A stretch of DNA of 64,000 bases from DASYQD01 sp963846495 (GTDB lineage Bacteria > Acidobacteriota > Thermoanaerobaculia > Multivoradales > JAIOJS01): contig CAWJWP010000009.1 in assembly GCA_963846495.1 (NCBI GenBank), forward strand, positions 62,001-126,000, written 5' to 3'. Both the position numbers and the translations under genes were made by a program. This document shows, one piece after another, positions 1 through 6,892 of the stretch. Within the stretch, counting starts at the first letter, position 1, and the number at the start of each line of letters is the position of its first letter. The notes under the pieces are model-generated. The model was not told where the DNA came from. It saw nothing but the letters and a program-made list of their open reading frames with translations, and ran no database searches.

Positions 1-2
1 GG

Positions 3-752
3 AAGCGCGACTTCGGCGAGCGCTTCGGCGAGCGGCTCGCCGGCCGTCCCGTCCGCGCCGCCGACGTCCGCGAGGCGGCGGTCTTCGCGCTGGTGCGCCG
101 GGCGGAGGAGGAGTTTCCGCGCGCGGCCTTCCCCGACGTGCACGAGAGCCTGCTCCTCATCCACCGCGCGCAGATGCGGAGCCTGCGGCAGCAAGCGGGC
201 CTGGCGCTGGACGACGACGAGCTGCTCGCGATCAGCTGCGAGAAAGGCGGCACTTCGGTGCTCGCCGATCTCTACCTGATTGCCGGCACGGCGACGGCGG
301 AGCAGGAGCGCTTCGCCTTCGGTTACGGCGTCTTCCTCCAGCTCCTCGACGACTTGCAGGACGTCGAGCGCGACCTCGCCGCCGGTCACCGCACGCTGTT
401 CACGACGGCGGCGCTCCGCGGACCGCTCGACGAGCCGGCGGAGCGCCTCGCCCGCTTCATGAACGACGTCCTCGATCGCTCGCCGCTGCTGGCTGTTCCC
501 GAGGCCGCCGACCGCAAGGACCTCATCCGCCGCAACTGCACGAGCCTGCTGGTCGGCGCCGTTGCCGAGCAGCCGCAGCGGTTCAGCCGCGGCTTCCGTC
601 GCGCCGTCTCCCGCCAATGGCCGCTCTCGTTGCGCTCCATGCGGCGACTCCGCCGCCGCGCCGAGGACCGCTTCGGCGCCGCGGCACGAGAGCTCGAAGT
701 GCGCACCGGCGCCGCCTCGCTGCTCGACTGGGCGTTGGCGCACGACGAGTAG
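3..752 (+). CDS. Terpenoid/polyprenyl synthase-like protein, 5' end missing
   Basis: The frame is open from the first bases of the window, so this is the C-terminal part of a longer gene; the GTG at 93 lies inside the frame and is not a credible start. The visible part is alpha-helical and rich in Arg and Leu. It contains an aspartate-rich stretch, LLDDLQDVERDL, followed by GHRTLFT, which resembles the second Asp-rich metal-binding region of class I isoprenoid synthases such as polyprenyl synthetases. Such enzymes condense or cyclise prenyl diphosphates using Mg2+. Without the N-terminal half the first DDxxD motif cannot be checked, so the enzyme class is an inference. A diverged copy of its last ~30 codons lies at 5441-5533. 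Confidence 0.5.
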   Translation, partial: KRDFGERFGERLAGRPVRAADVREAAVFALVRRAEEEFPRAAFPDVHESLLLIHRAQMRSLRQQAGLALDDDELLAISCEKGGTSVLADLYLIAGTATAEQERFAFGYGVFLQLLDDLQDVERDLAAGHRTLFTTAALRGPLDEPAERLARFMNDVLDRSPLLAVPEAADRKDLIRRNCTSLLVGAVAEQPQRFSRGFRRAVSRQWPLSLRSMRRLRRRAEDRFGAAARELEVRTGAASLLDWALAHDE

Positions 753-903
753 CGATGATCTTCTCTAAGGCAGCCAGGTGCTGACCGGGCCGACCTGTGC
801 CGCCGAGCGCGCGAAGAGCAGCCGACGCGCGGCTCGATTGCGTGTGGTCGATGGCTCCGGCCTCGACATAACGTCTTCTGAATGGCACATTCGCGGCGGC
901 CCG

Positions 904-1443
904 CTATGCGATCGACCGCTCGCCTTGCTCGACACGGGAAGTGGCGACGGAGCGGTCGGCGGCCGCTCCGCCAGTGGTGGCCAGCACGCGCACCGCCGCG
1001 AGCCAGCTGCTGAACAGCAACACGTACCGCCACACGTTCGCCGACTGGAAGCGGTGGACGAGCGCCGTGATCTCTTCGCCGCTCAGGCCTGCCCCGCGGG
1101 TCACCTGCGTCTTGCCCAGGATGGGGAGGAAGAACGAGATCGTCGCCACGAAGATGGTCACTCCGCAGAGGCCGGCGAGGAGCGCCCAGGGGCGGTGACG
1201 CCGCGGCATCCACCTCGCCGCCACCAGCATGCAGATCGAGAGGAGCAAGTAAGTCGGGCTGGCGATCCTGAAGAACTTGCCCTGGATGCCGCCGTAGGGC
1301 CAGCTCGTCACCGACTCCGGCGGCGAGCCAGCCCACAGCGGCGTCATCACCGAGTGCTCGAAGAGACCGCCGCCGGTGAGGATGAGCGCCGAGATCAGGA
1401 AGAGCCAAGCGAAGACGTACGGGATGCGCGGTTGGTCTGCCAT
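904..1443 (-). CDS. Small four-helix membrane protein, function unknown
   Basis: A 179-residue protein beginning MADQPRIPY. This start is preferred over upstream in-frame codons because AAAGGAG lies just before it. Four hydrophobic segments are visible: about residues 9-29, 65-83, 89-109 and 143-160. A polar loop (GGLFEHSVMTPLW and on) follows the first helix. The layout resembles small DUF1772-type integral membrane proteins, but I see no diagnostic catalytic motif, so the family is only a suggestion. The C-terminal tail is basic and probably cytoplasmic. It lies 59 bp downstream of the IPTL-CTERM gene on the same strand and could share its transcript. Confidence 0.6.
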   Translation of the reverse strand: MADQPRIPYVFAWLFLISALILTGGGLFEHSVMTPLWAGSPPESVTSWPYGGIQGKFFRIASPTYLLLSICMLVAARWMPRRHRPWALLAGLCGVTIFVATISFFLPILGKTQVTRGAGLSGEEITALVHRFQSANVWRYVLLFSSWLAAVRVLATTGGAAADRSVATSRVEQGERSIA

Positions 1444-1502
1444 CGATTTCGTCTCCTTTCGATTCGAGTGTCGACTGGTGTCGTCGCCGGCGCGGCCGGC
1501 GA

Positions 1503-1997
1503 TCACGCTCCGGCCGCTGTGCCACCGCGTCGTGCGGCGAGCCAGCCGATGCCGCTCAGGCCGGCGACGAAGACGATCGCCGCCCAGCCGTCGAGGGTGG
1601 GGATTGCCCGGCCCCCGACGATGCCGAAGTTGACGACGTAGGCGCTGCCGGGCTCGGCGACGACGTCCGGGGGGTCGGGGGTCGTCTGGACGAACCCTTC
1701 CGGGAGGACGACCCGGAAGCGGTACGTGCCTGGCGGTGCCAGCTGGAGGTAGGTGCCCAGGGGACCGGTCGTCGTCTGGTCGTCGGGTTCGCCGTCGGGC
1801 CCGTCGGGCTCGAAGTCGACAGTGACCACGACGCCGGGGACGCCGGGCTCGCCGGCGTCGAACGTCCCGTCGGCGTCGAGGTCGTGGAACACGGTGCCAG
1901 AGATGGGGATGTTGAACTGGGCGCTCGCCGCTGCGGCCAGCGCGAGTCCGAAGACGGCGGTCCAGGCGATGGTGAGGCGCCGCGAACGCCCGCTCAC
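1503..1997 (-). CDS. Secreted SdrD-B-like protein with IPTL-CTERM sorting signal
   Basis: A 164-residue protein starting at GTG 1997. It has an N-terminal signal peptide (basic start, hydrophobic core, cut after ASA), then a beta-rich domain with the acidic pattern FHDLDADGTFDAGEPGVPG. This is typical of SdrD B-like or CNA-B-like repeats, which often bind calcium. It ends with IPTLDGW, a hydrophobic helix and an Arg cluster (AARRGG): the tripartite IPTL-CTERM signal. By family knowledge that signal is processed by an exosortase and leads to outer-surface or exopolysaccharide association. No exosortase gene is in this window. The GTG start overlaps the stop of the small ORF at 1994-2086, which implies translational coupling and supports this start over longer alternatives. 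Confidence 0.75.
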   Translation of the reverse strand: MSGRSRRLTIAWTAVFGLALAAAASAQFNIPISGTVFHDLDADGTFDAGEPGVPGVVVTVDFEPDGPDGEPDDQTTTGPLGTYLQLAPPGTYRFRVVLPEGFVQTTPDPPDVVAEPGSAYVVNFGIVGGRAIPTLDGWAAIVFVAGLSGIGWLAARRGGTAAGA

Positions 1998-2086
1998 GGA
2001 CGGCTCACCTTGGGATTGAACGGCGCGAAGAGGCCCGCCGGGTTGTGCTTCCAAGCCCAGACGTGGAGGTCGTAGTGCCGGGGCAT
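1994..2086 (-). CDS. 30-residue small ORF coupled to the IPTL-CTERM gene
   Basis: The translation starts MPRHYDLHVWAWKHNP and ends FNPKVSRP. A good ribosome binding site, AAAGGAGC, precedes the ATG. Its TGA stop overlaps the GTG start of the next gene (GTGA). The composition is strikingly non-random (His, Trp, Tyr, Asn-Pro). The pattern YDLHVW-W-NPxG-F--NP recalls a motif I have seen at the C-terminus of longer uncharacterised bacterial proteins, so this may be a stand-alone version or remnant of that motif. The function is unknown. Coding status rests on the ribosome binding site, the overlap and the composition; no homology search was run. Confidence 0.5.
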   Translation of the reverse strand: MPRHYDLHVWAWKHNPAGLFAPFNPKVSRP

Positions 2087-2235
2087 CCAAAGCTCCTTTC
2101 AAGAGTGCCTTTGCGGAGTACAACGCTGCAGCTGGCCGAACCGAACAATGGGCACACGAGTCGCGAGCCATGCCGGACGTCGGGCAGCGTCGCGGCTGGT
2201 CGAGGGAGCCGAGAGAGGAGCGGCTCGCCAGCCGG

Positions 2236-4752
2236 CTAGCCCGCGCCGCGGCTGCCTTCGAGCCCGATCCGTCGCAGGATGGCGCGCAGACGCGGCTCGT
2301 CGCGCAGGGGGGCGAAGGCGGGCTCGGTGGCCACCATGGGCAGCCGCGAATCGCGGCGGCGCTCCAGGCTTTCGATGGCGGCCAGCGCCTCGGCGTGCTC
2401 GCCGAGGGCAACGTGGACCATGGCCACCACGAAGGCCGCTTCGTCGCGTTCGTATGCCGAGAACCGGGCGAGCACCGCGCGGGCTGCCGCCGGTCGCCCC
2501 GCCCGCGCGTGCGCGTAGGCCGCGAGGCCGTGGAGCTCCTGCATTTCGTTGCTCACCGGCGTTGCACGCTCGAACCTCTGCAGGGCGCTCGCCGGGCGCC
2601 CAGCTTCGATCTCGGCGGCGCCGAGGTACCAGATGGCGGTCCCATAGCCTGGGTGCCGGTCCCACGCCCGCGTCAGAGCCGCTATGGCTTCTTCGGTCCT
2701 GCCGGCCTTGTATAGCGCGGTCCCGACCGCCACAGCGGGGGCCGGCGACAGGGGGTCGAGGTCGAAGGCGCGGCGTGCGTGGGAGATCGCCTCGTCGTGT
2801 CGGCCGAGCATGGTGAGCAGCTCGGCGTACCGCTGGTGGGCGGTGCCGTAGCCCGGCCGTAGATCGAGGGCGCGACGGAGGTGGCGCTCGGCCTCTGCCC
2901 ACCGGCGGTCCCACGCCTGCAGCACCGCTCCGAGCGTCGCGTGCGCTTCGGCATTCTGCTCGTCGGCCTCGAGGGCGCGCTGCGCGGCGGCTCGCGCCTG
3001 CGGGAACGCCTCCTCGGGGTAGAGCATCCGGTAGCCGCCCTGCACGAGGTAGACGTCGGCGAGCCCGACCCAGGCTGCGGCGTAAGCGGGGTCGACGTCG
3101 ATGGCTCGACGGTAGAGGGCCGCGGCCGATTCCAGGCTCTCGGCGTCGCGCCGGCGCCAGAGGTGGCGCGCGCGGAGAGTGAGGCGGTGAGCCTCGGGGT
3201 CGACGCTCTCGCGCTCGACCAGGCGCTGCCGTTCGCTAGCCGTCGTCTCCAAGGTCAGCGCCTCGGCGATCTCGCCGGCGAGACGGCGCTGGAGCCCGGG
3301 AAGCTCGCCGGGAGCGACGTCGTAGCTACGCTCCCAGGCGGTCGCAGCGCCATCCGCTTTGGGAAGGCGCAACGTGACGCGGACGCCCCCGGCTCCGGCG
3401 CGGCTCTCCACCGTCACTACGCGGCTCGCGCCCAGGCGGTTCGCGAGGGCATCCGTGTCCGTCGTCTCTCCAGCGCGCTGCACCGAGCCGAGCGCCAGGA
3501 CGTCGATCGCGCCGAGGCGCGAAAGCTCGGCGATGACGCCTTCGGCGAGGCTCTCCGTGAGCTCGCTGGCCGCGGGATCGCCGGCCTGCGCTGTCAGCGG
3601 TACCACCGCGAGCTTCGGATTGGGCCTGCGCCCGGCGTCGAGCCCGGTGCTGCGATGGAGGACCCAGCCGGCGCCAGCCGCGGCGACCGCGAGCAACGTC
3701 GCGGCCAGCACGCGGCGCCAGCCCAGACGTGGTGCCGCGAGCTTGGCGAGCGCGCGCTCCATCGCGGCGGCGCTCTCGTAGCGGGCGGACGGCTCCGGGG
3801 CGAGCGCCGTCTCGATGACGGCAACGAGCCGCGCCGGCGCCTTGCGCCGGAGCTCGAGCAGCGGCGCGGCGGCGCCGGCCGCGTGCGCCTCGACCAGCTC
3901 CGCCACCGTCTGCCGCTCGACCGGATAGCGACCGGTGAGCAGCCGATGCAGCAGCGCGCCGAGCGCGTAGAGGTCGGCGCGTGGACCGGGAGCTTCGCCC
4001 CGCAACACCTCGGGCGCCAGCGCCACCGGCGTGCCGCGCACCAGGCGCTCGCCGCCGCCGGCGGCCGCGGCCGCCTCGGTGCTCGCTCCGAAGTCCATCA
4101 GCACGATGCGGCCGCCGCGCTCGCGCATGACGTTGGAGGTCTTGACGTCGCCGTGCACGAGGCCGTTCTCGTGCACCGCCTGGAGCGCGCGGCACAGGTC
4201 CCGCCCGACGGCGATCGCCTCCGCCACGGCGAACGGTCCTTGCCGCTGGAGCAGGTCCTCGAGCGACTCGCCTTCGATGCGCTCGCTCCAGAACCCGAGC
4301 CGCCCGTCGTGGACGTCGGCGCCGTGGACGGTCATCACGTTCGGATGGCGGACGCGCGCCAACCGGCGGGCCTCGGCCAGGAAGGCGCGGTCGCTCGCGC
4401 CGTGGCCGCCGCGGTCGGCGCGCCGCAGCTTGAGCGCCACGATGCGCTCGAGCTTCGGGTCCCAGGCCGCGTAGACCTCTCCGAAGCTGCCCGATCCGAG
4501 GTGGTCGAGCACCTCGAGCTCACCCCAGTGGAAGAGCGCCGGAGGCCGCGCGTCCGGCGAAGACGGAACGAGCGGCGGCGCTTGGGCGCCGTCGAGGACG
4601 CGGCCGATCGTCTCCAGAACCCGCAGCGGCACCAGGCCACCGCTCGCCCGCACCTCCGGCTCGAGCTCGCTCCACGGCACCGGCGAGCGGTCGGCGATGG
4701 CGACCGCAATCGCCAGGCGAGGATCGTCCTGCGGCTCTGGAGGCTCAGCCAT
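2236..4752 (-). CDS. Transmembrane Ser/Thr protein kinase with C-terminal TPR repeats
   Basis: An 838-residue protein. After a ~75-residue N-terminal segment comes a Hanks-type kinase domain: glycine loop GSGSFGEVYAAWD near 86-98, Lys108, catalytic loop HGDVKTSNV at 200-208 and DFG at 220-222. The catalytic Asp202 is present but the usual Arg of HRD is Gly, so this is a non-RD kinase. One hydrophobic segment around 347-365 would anchor it, followed by a TolB/FlgO-like stretch (LAVVPLTA and on) and then TPR units from ~500 to the end. This design is common in Acidobacteria. Its ATG overlaps the sigma-factor stop by 8 bp, so the two are translationally coupled and probably form one signalling unit. 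Confidence 0.85.
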   Translation of the reverse strand: MAEPPEPQDDPRLAIAVAIADRSPVPWSELEPEVRASGGLVPLRVLETIGRVLDGAQAPPLVPSSPDARPPALFHWGELEVLDHLGSGSFGEVYAAWDPKLERIVALKLRRADRGGHGASDRAFLAEARRLARVRHPNVMTVHGADVHDGRLGFWSERIEGESLEDLLQRQGPFAVAEAIAVGRDLCRALQAVHENGLVHGDVKTSNVMRERGGRIVLMDFGASTEAAAAAGGGERLVRGTPVALAPEVLRGEAPGPRADLYALGALLHRLLTGRYPVERQTVAELVEAHAAGAAAPLLELRRKAPARLVAVIETALAPEPSARYESAAAMERALAKLAAPRLGWRRVLAATLLAVAAAGAGWVLHRSTGLDAGRRPNPKLAVVPLTAQAGDPAASELTESLAEGVIAELSRLGAIDVLALGSVQRAGETTDTDALANRLGASRVVTVESRAGAGGVRVTLRLPKADGAATAWERSYDVAPGELPGLQRRLAGEIAEALTLETTASERQRLVERESVDPEAHRLTLRARHLWRRRDAESLESAAALYRRAIDVDPAYAAAWVGLADVYLVQGGYRMLYPEEAFPQARAAAQRALEADEQNAEAHATLGAVLQAWDRRWAEAERHLRRALDLRPGYGTAHQRYAELLTMLGRHDEAISHARRAFDLDPLSPAPAVAVGTALYKAGRTEEAIAALTRAWDRHPGYGTAIWYLGAAEIEAGRPASALQRFERATPVSNEMQELHGLAAYAHARAGRPAAARAVLARFSAYERDEAAFVVAMVHVALGEHAEALAAIESLERRRDSRLPMVATEPAFAPLRDEPRLRAILRRIGLEGSRGAG

Positions 4753-5389
4753 GCATGACGTCGGCGAGGCGGACGAGCGCCCGCGCCACCATCATGCGCG
4801 CGGCGTCCGGCGACGCGCAGCCGACCGCCGCCGCCACCTCTTGGTGCGAGAGGCCGAGCTCGATGCGCAGGATGACTGCCTCCCGCTGCTCCTCGGGCAG
4901 CGCGAGAAGGCCGTTCTCGTAGCGTTCCAGGGCCTCGCCGCCGATCGCCTGCTCGAGCGCCGACGGCTCGGCGCCGGGCCGGTCCTCGTCGAGCGTAACG
5001 CCGCGCGGGCGCCGCGTCGTGCGGCGGATCTCGTCGCGGATGGCGTTGAGGAGCGCCGTCCGCAGATAGGCGAGGAACGCGCCTTCGCGGCGCGGCTCGA
5101 AGTCCTCCACGCGGTCGAGGGCGCGCAGCAGACAGATCTGCACCAAGTCGTCGGTGTCGACGGCGTCGCGGGCCGCTGCAGGCAGTCGCCCGTGCGCCCA
5201 GCGGCGGAGGATCGGTAAGTAGCGCGCGAACAGCTGCTCGCGCAAGCGGGGATCGCCGGTCTGGCGCAGCGAGGCGAGCAGAGTTGCCGTCGACTGCTGG
5301 ACGGCGGGTGCCGCCTCGCCGCCGGACGCGGGGGCCGCGTCCACCGCGCGGCCATGGAGCCGGTCGCGAAGAGAGGCTCGTACGCGCAT
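4745..5389 (-). CDS. ECF-type sigma-70 factor
   Basis: A 214-residue protein beginning MRVRASLRDRL. Region 2 is visible as DTDDLVQICLLRALDRVEDF. Region 4 is visible as LPEEQREAVILRIELGLSHQEVAAAVGC, whose helix-turn-helix should contact the -35 element. An in-frame extension up to 5803 exists but crosses the gene-tail patch and looks non-coding, so the short start is preferred. The stop overlaps the kinase start by 8 bp. ECF factors encoded next to Ser/Thr kinases are known in Acidobacteria and Planctomycetes, and kinase-dependent activation has been proposed for such groups. Here the link is inferred from gene order alone. No anti-sigma factor is visible nearby. Confidence 0.85.
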   Translation of the reverse strand: MRVRASLRDRLHGRAVDAAPASGGEAAPAVQQSTATLLASLRQTGDPRLREQLFARYLPILRRWAHGRLPAAARDAVDTDDLVQICLLRALDRVEDFEPRREGAFLAYLRTALLNAIRDEIRRTTRRPRGVTLDEDRPGAEPSALEQAIGGEALERYENGLLALPEEQREAVILRIELGLSHQEVAAAVGCASPDAARMMVARALVRLADVMHG

Positions 5390-5440
5390 GACGTGCGACC
5401 GAGGTTGACGCGACCATAACATGGCGCTTCCTCGGCGCTC

Positions 5441-5533
5441 GGCGGCACTGCGGCGCGCGAGCTCGAAGCGCGGACCGGCGCCGCCTCGCTGCTCGACTGG
5501 GCGTTGTCGCAGGAGCCCGGCGACGGCGCCTAG
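5441..5533 (+). pseudogene. Tail fragment of a terpenoid-synthase-like gene
   Basis: About 90 bp that read GTAARELEARTGAASLLDWA and a short tail ending in TAG. They match the last codons of the gene at 3-752 (AARELEVRTGAASLLDWALA) at roughly 80% of bases. No start codon, ribosome binding site or upstream coding sequence accompanies them, so this is a remnant. The divergence suggests a paralogous or old copy and not a recent duplication. Its stop codon shares the CTAG with the convergent remnant at 5530-5622. Confidence 0.7.
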
Positions 5534-5622
5534 CGTCTGGAGATCAGGTGGATGACCGCCACGAAGAGGGCGGCGCCGATGAATCGACCAGAGGACCGGG
5601 AACGGGTGCCCGCCGACGTTGA
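5530..5622 (-). repeat. Left copy of a 92-93 bp direct repeat (YeaQ-type gene 3' end)
   Basis: This stretch is nearly identical to 29127-29218, with two substitutions near the stop and one extra A within the GATGA(A)TCGACC stretch. It holds the last ~30 codons and stop of a GlsB/YeaQ/YmgE-type membrane protein. The extra A breaks the frame and the rest of the gene is absent, so it is a remnant. Identity stops sharply after GACGTTGA. The two copies have the same orientation and bracket about 23.5 kb. Confidence 0.85.
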
Positions 5623-5824
5623 TGTCGAAACCGTGTGGGAATACCCGGACGAAGAAACGCTCGCGAGGGCGATGCTCTCCAGCGCAGCCGGCTGCTTGGG
5701 GTCGAAAACCCTCGGGGAGGACGCAATGCGCACGGCAGCGCTCGACGCCCTGACTCCCTACAGGACCCCAAGCGGGGGATTCAGGATTCGCAATGAGTGG
5801 CACTCTCTCATTGCCTCAGCGTAG
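5621..5824 (+). pseudogene. C-terminal fragment of a SAM-dependent methyltransferase-like gene
   Basis: The frame reads VWEYPDEETLARAMLSSAA, then ALDALTPYRTPSGGFRIRNE and HSLIASA before a TAG stop. The 'yrt-G-yr--Ne---Lia' ending is typical of class I methyltransferases of the UbiE-like superfamily, where it forms the last strands of the fold. There is no start, no SAM-binding GxGxG region and no upstream coding sequence. Upstream the frame runs straight into the YeaQ-type remnant. It is therefore a 3' tail joined to foreign sequence. Confidence 0.55.
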
Positions 5825-5870
5825 TCAATGGCCAGCCGGCTTCGTCTTCGCGACCTGATAGACGGCAGTC

Positions 5871-6784
5871 CTAGGATCTCCGAATGCTCGTGCGTTGCGA
5901 GTGAATGATGAAGACGTCAACGTTGTAGGCGTAGATCGCAAGCACCTCTCCCCCGCGGGTTCGGTACATCATCGCGCCACCTTGGTTGTCGAGGACTCGG
6001 TGGAGCTTTCCGGTCCTCCTGCCGTGCAAGCGAAGAAGAGTTTGAAGCTTCCTCATGCGGTGTCTGCCGGAGTCTCGGTAGACCTCGAGGTTGTAGTGCA
6101 CTCCCTCTACCCGGCGTTCGAGGACGCCTACCGTGATAGTGCCGACCTCAGTTGTGAGATCGAATACGTCGCATCCGTCGAAGAGTGCTGAGTCGGACCG
6201 GGATTGCCAATCGCCGTCCGGAAGGGCTTGGCCGAGATGCACTACTGTAGTTTCTGGCGATGGCAGCAGCCGTCCGAGTAGATCGAAGAGAAACCACTTG
6301 AGGTCGAAGGCGGGGCGTCCGAGTGTTTGGGTGGTCTGCTTTTTTCTAAGGCGGTCCGCGTGAAACTGCAGTTCTCCGTCCGCGGGCGAGAGCTCGACGA
6401 TTTTCTCGAGCAGGCAGTCCAGAGAGAGCCGTCCTCACGGCGGTCGACGTCGGGCCGAACACTGACTCGTACGAGACCAAACCGAGGCAGGCGATCTCTG
6501 ATGTCACGTTGTTCTTGCCTGTGGGCGTCTTGTTTCCGGATGTACAGGGATCCCTGCTCGAGAGGGCCGTTCGCCCATCTCCACGGCTTGAGCTCGATCG
6601 ACGTGCTCAGCTCGCCGGCATGGTCGAAGTTAGTGATGTCATCCACGATGCCAATCGCCTCTATGGCATCAGCCCTGTGCATGCGCTCGAACATGGGCTT
6701 GAGATGCGCATCTTGGGTCGCCCTCAGGGCGTCCATTTCCAGCTCTCCAGGAGTTAGCGCCCGATCCTTGTCGACATCAGCCAT
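5871..6784 (-). pseudogene. Unknown protein gene broken by one frameshift
   Basis: Two frames join into one ~304-residue protein. The first begins MADVDKDRALTPGELEMD and runs in good coding style to about base 6428. The other continues from there as LDCLLEKIVELSPADGEL to the stop at 5871. The switch falls in AGAGAGAG (6421-6428), a dinucleotide run prone to slippage or miscalling, so it may be a sequencing error or a real mutation. The protein is mixed alpha/beta with no signal peptide or membrane segment, and I recognise no family. Its base composition is clearly less GC-rich than that of its neighbours, which suggests later acquisition. No strong ribosome binding site is seen before the ATG. 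Confidence 0.55.
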
Positions 6785-6892
6785 TGCTACGGTCCCCGCA
6801 TGTGCTGCGTTTCTGGCAGCCGTCTCTCTAATGGCGTATGAGTCGCTGCGCCGACGGTCTCACGCGGACTCATTAGGCGGGGCGGCAGCGAT

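Noticed and set aside
2881..4758. A 625-codon plus-strand open frame over the kinase gene
   Set aside because: Antisense to a clear Ser/Thr kinase; no initiation signals or domain.
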